Counted from the first letter of the stretch, positions 1-5,389 are shown. The stretch is 5,389 nucleotides of DNA from an uncultured Oscillospiraceae bacterium (GCA_934655935.1 CAKUHJ010000121.1:1-5389); one strand, 5' to 3'. The notes: generated by a model not told the origin, from the letters alone. A program made the numbers and translations.

Positions 1-579
1 GACCCGACGAGAGCGGCAGCGCACCTTGTCGGTGCGCAGGCGGCAGCGATGCAGTCGGCCGCGTCCAATCAGGGCGCGGGTCCTGCAATGGCGTTCATGG
101 GCATGAACATGGCGGGGCAGATGGGCGGCATGAACGCACAGAACCTCTATCAGATGGGCGCGCAGCAGCAAGCACAGCAGCCCGCTCCCGCAGCACCGGC
201 AGCGCCCGCGAACGGTTGGACGTGCAGCTGCGGACAAAGCGGTATCACCGGCAATTTCTGCCCGAACTGCGGCAGCAAAAAGCCGGAGCCGAAGCCGGCG
301 GCAGGAAGCTGGAAATGCCCGCAGTGCGGCGCGACGGCAACCGGAAAGTTCTGCCCCGAATGCGGCACAAAAAAGCCAGAAGTACAGGCAGACGGCTGGA
401 CGTGCAGCTGCGGTGCGGTGAATAAGGGCAAGTTCTGCGCCGAATGCGGCAAACCGAAGCCGGCCGGCGTTCCGCAGTACAAATGCGACAAGTGCGGCTG
501 GGAGCCGGCAGACCCGGCACATCCGCCCAAGTTCTGCCCGCAGTGCGGCGATCCGTTTAACGACGGGGATCTCGCGTAA
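1..579 (+). CDS. SPFH/'virion core'-type protein, C-terminal part with four zinc ribbons (5' truncated; YdjI-like)
   Basis: The reading frame is open from the first base to the TAA at 577-579, so this is the last 192 residues of a longer protein whose start lies upstream. The visible part starts with an Ala/Gln-rich stretch (AHLVGAQAAAMQSAASNQ), then a Met/Gly-rich segment and an Ala/Pro/Gln linker. Four Cys4 zinc ribbons follow, with cysteine codons at 223-270, 316-363, 403-447 and 484-546. The Met/Gly tail plus terminal zinc ribbons is typical of bacterial SPFH (stomatin/flotillin-like) proteins annotated as 'virion core protein', such as B. subtilis YdjI. The SPFH domain itself would lie outside the window, so the family call is inference. 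Such proteins are thought to sit on the inner face of the membrane as scaffolds. The next gene starts 39 bp on and also encodes zinc ribbons, which supports a shared complex. It could instead be another zinc-ribbon protein with a similar tail. The ATG at 49 is internal, not the start. Confidence 0.7.
   Translation, partial: DPTRAAAHLVGAQAAAMQSAASNQGAGPAMAFMGMNMAGQMGGMNAQNLYQMGAQQQAQQPAPAAPAAPANGWTCSCGQSGITGNFCPNCGSKKPEPKPAAGSWKCPQCGATATGKFCPECGTKKPEVQADGWTCSCGAVNKGKFCAECGKPKPAGVPQYKCDKCGWEPADPAHPPKFCPQCGDPFNDGDLA
214..546 (+). repeat. Four tandem zinc-ribbon coding units, with units 1 and 3 nearly identical at one DNA stretch
   Basis: Four zinc-ribbon units lie head to tail. Units 1 and 3 open with a CxC knuckle (W-T-C-S-C-G); units 2 and 4 open with CxxC (CPQC, CDKC). 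All close with CxxC (CPNC, CPEC, CAEC, CPQC), and the first three are followed by a Lys/Pro linker. At DNA level, 214-233 and 394-413 match at 19 of 20 bases, exactly 180 bp (60 codons) apart. This fits duplication of a two-ribbon unit. Unit 4 is more diverged, with a longer spacer between its cysteine pairs. Confidence 0.75.
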
Positions 580-601
580 GCAGCTGCCTGAGAACAAGAA
601 A

Positions 602-609
602 AGAGAGGA
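602..609 (+). promoter_or_regulatory. Ribosome binding site supporting the GTG start at 619
   Basis: AGAGAGGA lies about 10 bases before the GTG at 619. The first in-frame ATG downstream encodes residue 88 and would remove the first zinc ribbon (Cys10, 13, 28, 31), so GTG is the better start. Confidence 0.75.
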
Positions 610-618
610 TGGTTCATT

Positions 619-1740
619 GTGCCAGCACAGGTAACAAACTATAAGTGCCCGGCCTGCACGGGGCCCTTGCACTTTGTCGGCAAGTCCGGAAAGCTTGAGT
701 GCGACTACTGCGGCTCCAGCTATGATGCAGCCGAAATTGAAGCGCTCTACAAGGAGCAGGAGGCCTCTGCCGCGCAGGCGCAGCAGGCCGCAGAAAAGAA
801 AGCGGAAAAGAAGCAGGCGGAGGGGGACTGGGATACGTCCGCCGTCTCCGGGGACTGGGGCGCGGATGCGGCCAACATGAAGGCCTACAGCTGCCCGTCG
901 TGCGGCGCGGAGCTTATCTGCGACGCGACGACCGCTGCAACCTCCTGCCCCTACTGCGGGAACCCGACGGTTGTGCCCGGCCAGTTCTCGGGCGCGCTGA
1001 AGCCGGAATTCGTCATTCCGTTCAAGCTCAGCAAGGAGGACGCGGTTGCGGCGCTCAAGGAGCACTACAAGGGGAAGCCCTTCCTGCCGAAAAGCTTCCG
1101 GAGCGAAAACCATGTGCAGCAGCTTCGCGGCGTGTATGTCCCGTTCTGGCTGTTTGACGGCCGGGCCGAGGGCACGGCCAGCTTTGAGGCGACCAATTCC
1201 CGCAGCTATGTGAGCGGGGACTACGAGGTTACGGAAACCGACCATTTTGACGTTTTCCGCGAGGGCAATATGTCCTTTGAAAAAATCCCCGTCGATGCAT
1301 CGAGCAAGATGCCCGATGCGCACATGGACTCCATTGAGCCCTATGACTATTCCGCGCTCAAGCCGTTTTCCACGGCGTATCTGCCGGGCTTCCTGGCGGA
1401 CAAATACGACGTCAGCGTGGACGACTGCCGCGCCCGCGCGGACGAGCGCTGCGAAAAGACGCTGGTCGACGCGCTGCAGAGCTCGGTCAGCGGCTATGAG
1501 ATCGTAGTACCGCGCGAGCACGAGGTGCACCTGCGCCGCGGCAAGGTACACTATGCGCTTTTGCCGGTCTGGATGCTGAACACAAAGTGGAAGGGGAAGG
1601 ATTTCCTCTTTGCCATGAACGGGCAGACCGGCCGGCTGGTCGGCGATCTTCCGACGGATAAGGGCAAGTTCTGGGCGACCTTCGCCGCCATTACGGCGGC
1701 GCTGACCGCGCTGAGCTCGGCCGTGATCCTGCTTTTGTAA
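619..1740 (+). CDS. TFIIB-type zinc-ribbon protein with C-terminal membrane anchor (YdjG-like)
   Basis: This 373-residue protein has two zinc ribbons near its N-terminus. The first uses Cys10/Cys13 and Cys28/Cys31 (CPAC, CDYC); the second uses Cys92/Cys95 and Cys110/Cys113 (CPSC, CPYC). They are joined by a charged Ala/Gln/Lys/Glu stretch (about 41-70) that may be helical. The conserved middle follows, with VIPFKLSKEDA at 132-142 and YVPFWLFDG at 173-181. The chain ends in one hydrophobic segment (about 352-373) with nothing after it, so it looks tail-anchored with its bulk in the cytoplasm. This architecture matches the family annotated as TFIIB-type zinc-ribbon proteins, which includes YdjG of the B. 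subtilis pspA-ydjGHI operon. Despite the name, a role in transcription is not implied. It lies between the SPFH-type gene and the TPM gene, with a 13-bp gap to the latter, so co-transcription and a shared membrane complex are likely. The family call is fairly sure; the molecular function is not known. Confidence 0.8.
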   Translation: MPAQVTNYKCPACTGPLHFVGKSGKLECDYCGSSYDAAEIEALYKEQEASAAQAQQAAEKKAEKKQAEGDWDTSAVSGDWGADAANMKAYSCPSCGAELICDATTAATSCPYCGNPTVVPGQFSGALKPEFVIPFKLSKEDAVAALKEHYKGKPFLPKSFRSENHVQQLRGVYVPFWLFDGRAEGTASFEATNSRSYVSGDYEVTETDHFDVFREGNMSFEKIPVDASSKMPDAHMDSIEPYDYSALKPFSTAYLPGFLADKYDVSVDDCRARADERCEKTLVDALQSSVSGYEIVVPREHEVHLRRGKVHYALLPVWMLNTKWKGKDFLFAMNGQTGRLVGDLPTDKGKFWATFAAITAALTALSSAVILLL

Positions 1741-1753
1741 GGAGGAAACCGCT

Positions 1754-2536
1754 ATGAAACGTAAAATTTTATCGCTGCTTCTTGCCTGCATGCTGCTTGC
1801 CGGGCTCTGCACGGGCGTTTTCGCCGAGGCGCAGCTTTTCCATGTGACCGACACGGCGGGGCTTCTGACTGCGGACGAGGATTATGCGCTTGAGGAGCAG
1901 GCGGCGGAGATTTCTGCGCGTTACGGCTGCGGGCTCTACATTGTCACGGTCGACGATTATACCGATTTTACAACCGAGGGCGTCTACGAGGCAGCCTACA
2001 CCATCTATCATGACAACTCCCTTGGCGAGGGCAGCGACCGCAACGGCGTGATTCTGCTGCTGAGCATGAAGGAGCGGGACTATGCCACGTTCTTCTACGG
2101 CCCGGTTTCGGAGTATGCCTTCTGCAGTTACGCACAGGAGCTTGTCAGCGACGAATTCCTGGACAACTTCAAGGAAGACGACTGGTACGGCGGATTTTCG
2201 GACTTCCTGCGCGTCTGCGCGGAGGATCTGCAGCTGGCTTCGGAGGGCAACCCCGTCCGCGAGAGTAAGGTCGGAGTCGTGATTTTGTGCCTGCTGGCCT
2301 CGATGCTTGTTGCGCTCATTGTCTGCTTGATTCTGAAGGCGAAGATGCGCACCGTACACCGCCAGGTCGAGGCCGCCAGCTATGCAACCGGCGCAGGGCT
2401 TAAGGTGACCCGGCATGACGACCGTTTTACTCACACAACCCAGACCCGCACGAAGATCGAGCGTGAAAGCTCCTCCGGCGGCGGAGGCGGCGGCCATACG
2501 GGCGGCGGAGGCTCCGGACAGAGCGGGAAATTCTGA
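1754..2536 (+). CDS. TPM-domain membrane protein with signal peptide and Gly-rich tail (YgcG/YdjH-like)
   Basis: The 260-residue product starts with a signal peptide (MKRKILSLLLACMLLAG..., h-region to about 20, likely cleavage after V-F-A at residue 24). A TPM domain spans about 28-165, with the typical opening 'VTDTAGLLT' and the conserved core GSDRNGVILLLS at 93-104. A transmembrane helix covers about 173-194. A basic stretch (KAKMRTVHRQ) follows, which by the positive-inside rule puts the tail in the cytoplasm. The tail ends in a Ser/Gly-rich run (239-260) finishing GKF, common in this family. TPM domains occur in outward-facing proteins; some members have been linked to phosphatase activity or to photosystem assembly, but no activity can be assigned here. 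Three Cys residues (59, 124, 155) sit in the outward part. The start is fixed by GGAGGAAA at 1741-1748, directly after the previous stop codon. It is the last gene before a strong terminator. In B. subtilis, the comparable YdjH acts with YdjG and YdjI to help place PspA at the membrane. Confidence 0.85.
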   Translation: MKRKILSLLLACMLLAGLCTGVFAEAQLFHVTDTAGLLTADEDYALEEQAAEISARYGCGLYIVTVDDYTDFTTEGVYEAAYTIYHDNSLGEGSDRNGVILLLSMKERDYATFFYGPVSEYAFCSYAQELVSDEFLDNFKEDDWYGGFSDFLRVCAEDLQLASEGNPVRESKVGVVILCLLASMLVALIVCLILKAKMRTVHRQVEAASYATGAGLKVTRHDDRFTHTTQTRTKIERESSSGGGGGGHTGGGGSGQSGKF

Positions 2537-2551
2537 TACAATATTTTTCAT

Positions 2552-2590
2552 GGCAAGGCTGGCTTAGATGATAAGGCAGCCTTGCCTTTT
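2552..2590 (+). terminator. Rho-independent terminator after the TPM gene
   Basis: GGCAAGGCTG (2552-2561) pairs perfectly with CAGCCTTGCC (2577-2586), a 10-bp stem. CTTA/TAAG (2563-2566 with 2572-2575) can pair within the loop, and TTTTCTGTGT follows directly. It lies 15 bp after the stop codon and separates the zinc-ribbon/TPM operon from tig. There is no A-run on its left side, so it works in the + direction only. Confidence 0.9.
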
Positions 2591-2654
2591 CTGTGTATAA
2601 ATATGAAGCAACGGTAAATTTTTTCGGCGAAGCGTAAAAATACAGAAAAAACAG

Positions 2655-2683
2655 TGGAAATCTGAAGAAAAGTCTGCTAGAAT
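2655..2683 (+). promoter_or_regulatory. Sigma-A-type promoter for tig (extended -10)
   Basis: The -10 box TAGAAT (2678-2683) matches TATAAT at 5 of 6 positions and is preceded by TGC, an extended -10 motif. A -35-like TGGAAA (2655-2660; 4 of 6 match to TTGACA) lies 17 bp upstream. Two A-runs (2636-2640 and 2646-2651), about one helical turn apart, may act as an UP element. The predicted start near 2690 gives a leader of about 60 nt. The promoter sits right after a terminator, so tig very likely has its own transcript. Confidence 0.65.
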
Positions 2684-2714
2684 AAGACGGATTGAAATTA
2701 TGAATGGTGAAAAC

Positions 2715-2729
2715 CGGCCATTCCGGCCG
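2715..2729 (+). promoter_or_regulatory. Small GC hairpin in the tig leader
   Basis: CGGCC (2715-2719) pairs with GGCCG (2725-2729) around loop ATTCC. It lies 8 bases before the AGGAGG ribosome binding site (2738-2743), which it does not cover. No T-run follows, so it is not a terminator. It may stabilise the transcript 5' end; no function is shown. Confidence 0.3.
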
Positions 2730-2752
2730 CACCGCATAGGAGGAAAACCGCA

Positions 2753-4111
2753 ATGAATGTCAAAACCCCAGAAAAAGAAGCCGGTAAGGCCAAGGTTGTC
2801 GTTGAGATCGGCAAAGAGGAATTTGAAAATGCGCTGAACAAGGCTTATGCCAAGGTCCGCAAGGATATCATGATTCCCGGCTTCCGCAAGGGCAAGGCTC
2901 CCAGAAAATTCGTGGAGAGCATCTATGGCAGGACCGTTTTTTATGAAGACGCCGTCAATGAAATCTTCCCCGAGATTTATCAGCAGGCCATCGCTGCGCA
3001 GCATGTCAAGGCTGTCGGCGCGCCCTCTGTTACCGATATGCAGACGCCCGATGAGGGCGGCGTGGTCCTGACCGTTGAAACCGCGCTGTACCCCGAGGTT
3101 ACCCTGGGCGACTACAAGGGCATCGAGGTTCCGAAGAACGCCGTTTCCGTCAGCAAGGCGGAGGTCGACGCGGAGCTTGACCGGATGGCGGACCGCAACG
3201 CCCGCATCGAGACCGTGGAGCGCCCGGCTAAGACCGGCGATACCGTCGTTCTCGACTTTGAGGGCTTTGTCGACGGCAAGGCCTTCGAGGGCGGTAAGGC
3301 GGAAAAGTACTCGCTGAAGCTTGGCTCCGGCTCCTTCATCCCCGGCTTTGAGGCCCAGCTGGAGGGCGTTTCCGCCGGCGAGGAGAAGGACGTTGAGGTG
3401 ACCTTCCCCGAGGATTATACCAAGGAGCTGGCCGGCAAGAAGGCCGTCTTCAAGTGCAAAATCCACGAGGTCAAGGAGACCATGAAGCCTGAGCTCGACG
3501 ACGAGTTTGCAAAGGACGTTTCCGAGTTCGATACGCTGGCCGCCCTCAAGAAGGACATCAAGGCCCGCTTTACAAAGAACAAGGAAGAAGAGGCTGCCCG
3601 CGCGTTTGAAAACAGCGCCGTGGAGCTGGCCGGCAAGAACATGACCTGCGACATTCCCGCCTGCATGATCGACGAGCAGGTGGACAAGCACCTTGAGCAG
3701 TTTGCCTATCAGCTGCAGATGCAGGGCATGAAGCTGGACGACTATATCAAGATGACCGGCGGCAATGTGCAGGCGCTGCGCGACTCTATGCGCCCGATGG
3801 CAGAGCTGACTGTCCGCTCCAACATCCTTCTGAGTGAAATCGCTGCCGCCGAGGGCATCGAGGTCACCGACGAAGAGGTGGAGGAAGAGCTCAAGAGAAT
3901 GGCCGAGCAGTATCAGATGGAGCTTGAGAAGGTGCGCGAGGCCGTCGACGTCGACGCAGTGAAGGCCGACCTCAAGGGCAAGAAGGCTGTGAAGCTGATC
4001 GTGGACAACGCGAAGGCGGTCGAGCCCGAAAAGCCCGCAAAGAAGACTGCAAAGAAGGCCAAGGCTGACGAGTCCGCCGAGGCTGCCGAGGAGGAAAAGC
4101 CCGAGGCGTAA
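2753..4111 (+). CDS. tig: Trigger factor, ribosome-associated chaperone and peptidyl-prolyl isomerase
   Basis: Trigger factor docks at the ribosome exit tunnel and shields nascent chains in the cytoplasm. The full length of 452 residues is near the usual size. The N-terminal ribosome-binding domain (about 1-130) contains the signature GFRKGKAPR at 43-51, whose F-R-K is the known contact with ribosomal protein L23. An FKBP-type isomerase domain spans about 159-243 (GDTVVLDFEGFVDG, FIPGFEAQLEG). The helical, SurA-like chaperone domain covers about 246-422. A tail of 30 residues rich in Lys, Ala and Glu (423-452) is added after the fold and is probably disordered. The start is supported by AGGAGGAAAA at 2738-2747, with 9 bases between AGGAGG and the ATG. 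It has its own promoter and lies upstream of clpP and clpX, a common tig-clpP-clpX order. The identification is secure. Confidence 0.98.
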   Translation: MNVKTPEKEAGKAKVVVEIGKEEFENALNKAYAKVRKDIMIPGFRKGKAPRKFVESIYGRTVFYEDAVNEIFPEIYQQAIAAQHVKAVGAPSVTDMQTPDEGGVVLTVETALYPEVTLGDYKGIEVPKNAVSVSKAEVDAELDRMADRNARIETVERPAKTGDTVVLDFEGFVDGKAFEGGKAEKYSLKLGSGSFIPGFEAQLEGVSAGEEKDVEVTFPEDYTKELAGKKAVFKCKIHEVKETMKPELDDEFAKDVSEFDTLAALKKDIKARFTKNKEEEAARAFENSAVELAGKNMTCDIPACMIDEQVDKHLEQFAYQLQMQGMKLDDYIKMTGGNVQALRDSMRPMAELTVRSNILLSEIAAAEGIEVTDEEVEEELKRMAEQYQMELEKVREAVDVDAVKADLKGKKAVKLIVDNAKAVEPEKPAKKTAKKAKADESAEAAEEEKPEA

Positions 4112-4152
4112 GCACAGGCTTCTGAAAACCAGCGTTTTTATTCTGAAACAAC

Positions 4153-4191
4153 CCGGCGCGGCGGGAATACCCGCCGCGCTGGAATACTTTT
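4153..4191 (+). terminator. Strong GC hairpin with short T-run between tig and clpP (probable, perhaps leaky, terminator)
   Basis: GCGCGGCGGG (4156-4165) pairs perfectly with CCCGCCGCGC (4170-4179) around an AATA loop. A G-T pair and two more G-C pairs extend this to a 13-bp stem (4153-4182). The T-run is only TTTT (4188-4191) and is offset by five bases (AATAC), followed by CCTT. That is weaker than a textbook terminator, so it may end only part of tig transcription or act as an RNA 3'-end stabiliser. Confidence 0.65.
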
Positions 4192-4204
4192 CCTTACATC
4201 CGGT

Positions 4205-4210
4205 TAGAAT
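4205..4210 (+). promoter_or_regulatory. Possible -10 box of a clpP promoter
   Basis: TAGAAT (4205-4210) equals the -10 box proposed for tig and lies about 50 bp before the clpP start, just after the tig hairpin. No good -35 box is visible at 16-18 bp, and there is no TGn extension. I see no CtsR heptad repeat or CIRCE element. Regulation by another factor, or read-through from tig, remains possible. Confidence 0.35.
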
Positions 4211-4219
4211 GTAGCATCG

Positions 4220-4241
4220 GGCGGCCGGAACTGAGGCCGCC
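4220..4241 (+). promoter_or_regulatory. GC hairpin in the clpP leader
   Basis: Seven base pairs form between 4220-4226 and 4235-4241 (GGCGGCC-type arms, core GCGGCC/GGCCGC) around an 8-base loop. The hairpin ends directly before the purine-rich ribosome binding site (GAGGAAAGGAG, 4242-4252), which is left single-stranded. It has no T-run. It could influence translation or mRNA stability. Confidence 0.35.
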
Positions 4242-4261
4242 GAGGAAAGGAGCAACATGTT

Positions 4262-4843
4262 ATGAGTTTGGTTCCCTATGTTGTAGAGCAGACCAGCCGC
4301 GGCGAGCGGTCCTATGATATTTTTTCCCGCCTGCTGAACGACCGTATCGTCATGCTCTCCGAGGAGGTCAATTCCGCTACGGCGAGCCTGGTTGTGGCGC
4401 AGCTGCTGTATTTGGAGGCGCAGGACCCGGATAAGGACATTCAGTTCTATATCAACTCCCCGGGCGGCAGCATTACGGACGGCATGGCGATTTATGACAC
4501 CATGCAGTACATCCGCTGTGATGTTTCCACCATCTGCGTGGGCATGGCCGCGTCCATGGGCGCCTTACTGCTGGCGGCCGGCGCAAAGGGAAAGCGCCTT
4601 GCGCTGCCCAACGCGGAGATTATGATCCATCAGCCGCTCGGCGGCGCGCAGGGCCAGGCGACCGACCTGAAGATTCAGGTGGAGCGCATGCTGAAAATCA
4701 AGCAGAACCTCAACCAGATTCTTGCCAGGGCGACCGGCAAGGACTACGCGACCATCTGCGCCGATACCGAGCGCGACAATTTTATGACCGCCGAGGAAGC
4801 CAAGGCCTACGGCCTGATTGATCAGGTCATTTACCAGAGATAA
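4262..4843 (+). CDS. clpP: ATP-dependent Clp protease proteolytic subunit ClpP
   Basis: ClpP is the serine peptidase that forms a double seven-membered barrel and degrades proteins fed in by Clp ATPases such as ClpX. The full catalytic triad is visible: Ser98 in GMAASMG (94-100), His123 in IMIHQPLGG, and Asp172 in [11 protein letters not shown]. The oxyanion region [17 protein letters not shown] (64-80) is intact. At 193 residues it has normal length and starts [10 protein letters not shown], with little or no propeptide. The ATG at 4262 follows AAAGGAG (4246-4252) with 9 bases between. An ATG five bases earlier reads only two codons before a stop, so it is not the start. clpX begins 21 bp after the stop codon, so the two are almost surely one transcript. 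The identification is secure. Confidence 0.98.
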   Translation: MSLVPYVVEQTSRGERSYDIFSRLLNDRIVMLSEEVNSATASLVVAQLLYLEAQDPDKDIQFYINSPGGSITDGMAIYDTMQYIRCDVSTICVGMAASMGALLLAAGAKGKRLALPNAEIMIHQPLGGAQGQATDLKIQVERMLKIKQNLNQILARATGKDYATICADTERDNFMTAEEAKAYGLIDQVIYQR

Positions 4844-4850
4844 ACTCCAA

Positions 4851-4860
4851 AAGGAGGAGA
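4851..4860 (+). promoter_or_regulatory. Ribosome binding site deciding the TTG start of clpX
   Basis: AAGGAGGAGA is a near-perfect anti-Shine-Dalgarno match that ends 4 bases before the TTG at 4865; AGGAGG itself (4852-4857) is 7 bases away. The first in-frame ATG downstream encodes residue 45, past the zinc finger, so TTG must be the start. Confidence 0.9.
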
Positions 4861-4864
4861 TAGT

Positions 4865-5389
4865 TTGGCCAGAGATTCCATTCGCTGCTCCTTCTGCGGC
4901 AAGCGGCAGGAGCAGGTGACCCGGATTATCGCCGGGCCGAATGTCTATATCTGCAATGAGTGCGTGGAGCTGTGCTCGTCCATCCTGCGCGATGAAATGC
5001 ACACCGGCCTTACGCAGCAGCTGCAGATGCCGGATACCCTTCCGACGCCTGCGGAAATCAAAACCTATATGGACCGGTATATCATCGGGCAGGACGCGGC
5101 GAAAGTCGCGCTGTCCGTGGCGGTCTACAACCACTACAAGCGCATCAACTTTGCCGCCGATACCGACGTGGAGCTGCAGAAGAGCAACATTCTCATGATC
5201 GGCCCCACGGGCTCTGGTAAGACGCTCTTTGCGCAGACGCTTGCGAAGATTCTGAACGTGCCCTTTGCCATCGCCGACGCCACAACGCTGACCGAGGCCG
5301 GCTATGTGGGCGAGGATGTGGAGAACATCCTGCTGCGCCTGATTCAGGCGGCGGACTTTGACGTTGAGCTTGCCGAGCGCGGCATCATC
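4865..5389 (+). CDS. clpX: ATP-dependent Clp protease ATP-binding subunit ClpX (3' truncated by window end)
   Basis: ClpX is a hexameric AAA+ unfoldase that recognises substrates, unfolds them with ATP and threads them into ClpP. The first 175 codons are present and the frame is open to the window end. The N-terminal zinc-binding domain has Cys8/Cys11 and Cys30/Cys33 (CSFC, CNEC) with the usual 18-residue spacing. [20 protein letters not shown] (61-80) is the typical entry to the AAA+ domain. Walker A is GPTGSGKT at 113-120, and the pore-1 loop GYVG is at 146-149. The window stops at AERGII, just before the expected Walker B motif, so about the last 240 residues are missing. Translation starts at TTG, a weak initiator, behind a very strong ribosome binding site. 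It follows clpP by 21 bp with no terminator or promoter between. The identification is secure. Confidence 0.98.
   Translation, partial: MARDSIRCSFCGKRQEQVTRIIAGPNVYICNECVELCSSILRDEMHTGLTQQLQMPDTLPTPAEIKTYMDRYIIGQDAAKVALSVAVYNHYKRINFAADTDVELQKSNILMIGPTGSGKTLFAQTLAKILNVPFAIADATTLTEAGYVGEDVENILLRLIQAADFDVELAERGII

Noticed and set aside
1..579. Viral or phage origin suggested by the 'virion core protein' family name
   Set aside because: The name is a legacy annotation. No phage genes are nearby and the context is ordinary chromosomal housekeeping genes.
150..617. A - strand frame with repeated His/Cys motifs (PHCGQN-like) opposite the zinc ribbons
   Set aside because: The repeats are the antisense reading of the CPxCG codons of the + strand zinc ribbons, not an independent metal-binding protein.
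1754..1813. Possible lipoprotein signal (Cys12 or Cys19) in the TPM protein
   Set aside because: LLAC at 9-12 lies too early in the hydrophobic core, and AGLC at 16-19 has Leu before Cys, so neither fits a lipobox well. The V-F-A site at residue 24 explains the N-terminus better.
1769..2551. A 260-codon - strand frame opposite the TPM gene
   Set aside because: The + strand protein has a clear signal peptide, TPM domain, membrane helix and ribosome binding site. The antisense product has no such features, and the equal length is coincidence.
4120..4148. Weak AAAAC/GTTTT hairpin and a TTCTGAAA direct repeat after tig
   Set aside because: The stem is 5 AT-rich base pairs and the 8-base repeat occurs only twice, 21 bp apart. 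The GC hairpin that follows is the better structural candidate.
2564..4258. A 564-codon open frame on the - strand opposite tig
   Set aside because: It lies entirely against the secure tig gene, and its Leu/His/Gly-rich translation shows no domain. Such long antisense frames arise from GC-biased codon use on the opposite strand.

Overview
The window carries six protein-coding genes, all on the + strand, packed as two functional blocks. High GC coding sequence, AGGAGG-type ribosome binding sites, GTG and TTG starts beside ATG, and the order tig-clpP-clpX point to a Gram-positive Clostridia-type Firmicute. A GC-rich gut lineage such as Oscillospiraceae/Ruminococcaceae is my best guess; this is inference from style and protein flavour, not a database match.

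Block 1 (1-2536) is a tight operon-like run. It holds the C-terminal part of an SPFH/'virion core'-type protein ending in four zinc ribbons, then a protein with two N-terminal zinc ribbons and a C-terminal membrane anchor, then a secreted/membrane TPM-domain (YgcG-like) protein. This trio resembles the YdjI, YdjG and YdjH proteins of the Bacillus subtilis pspA-ydjGHI envelope-stress operon, though the order differs. No PspA homologue is visible here; the upstream side is cut off. A strong intrinsic terminator (2552-2590) closes the block.

The 216-bp gap 2537-2752 holds that terminator, a good extended -10 promoter with A-tracts upstream, and a short GC hairpin before the ribosome binding site of the next gene.

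Block 2 (2753-5389) is protein folding and quality control: trigger factor (tig), the ClpP protease subunit, and the start of the ClpX unfoldase, which runs off the window. A GC-rich hairpin with a short, offset T-run lies between tig and clpP, followed by a possible weak promoter and a leader hairpin. clpP and clpX are 21 bp apart and almost certainly co-transcribed. Trigger factor meets nascent chains at the ribosome, while ClpX unfolds substrates and feeds them to ClpP.

I see no RNA genes, CRISPR arrays, insertion sequences or phage genes. The content is mostly ordinary core genome. The least characterised part is the zinc-ribbon/SPFH/TPM membrane module; the other points of interest are small regulatory details around tig and clpP.
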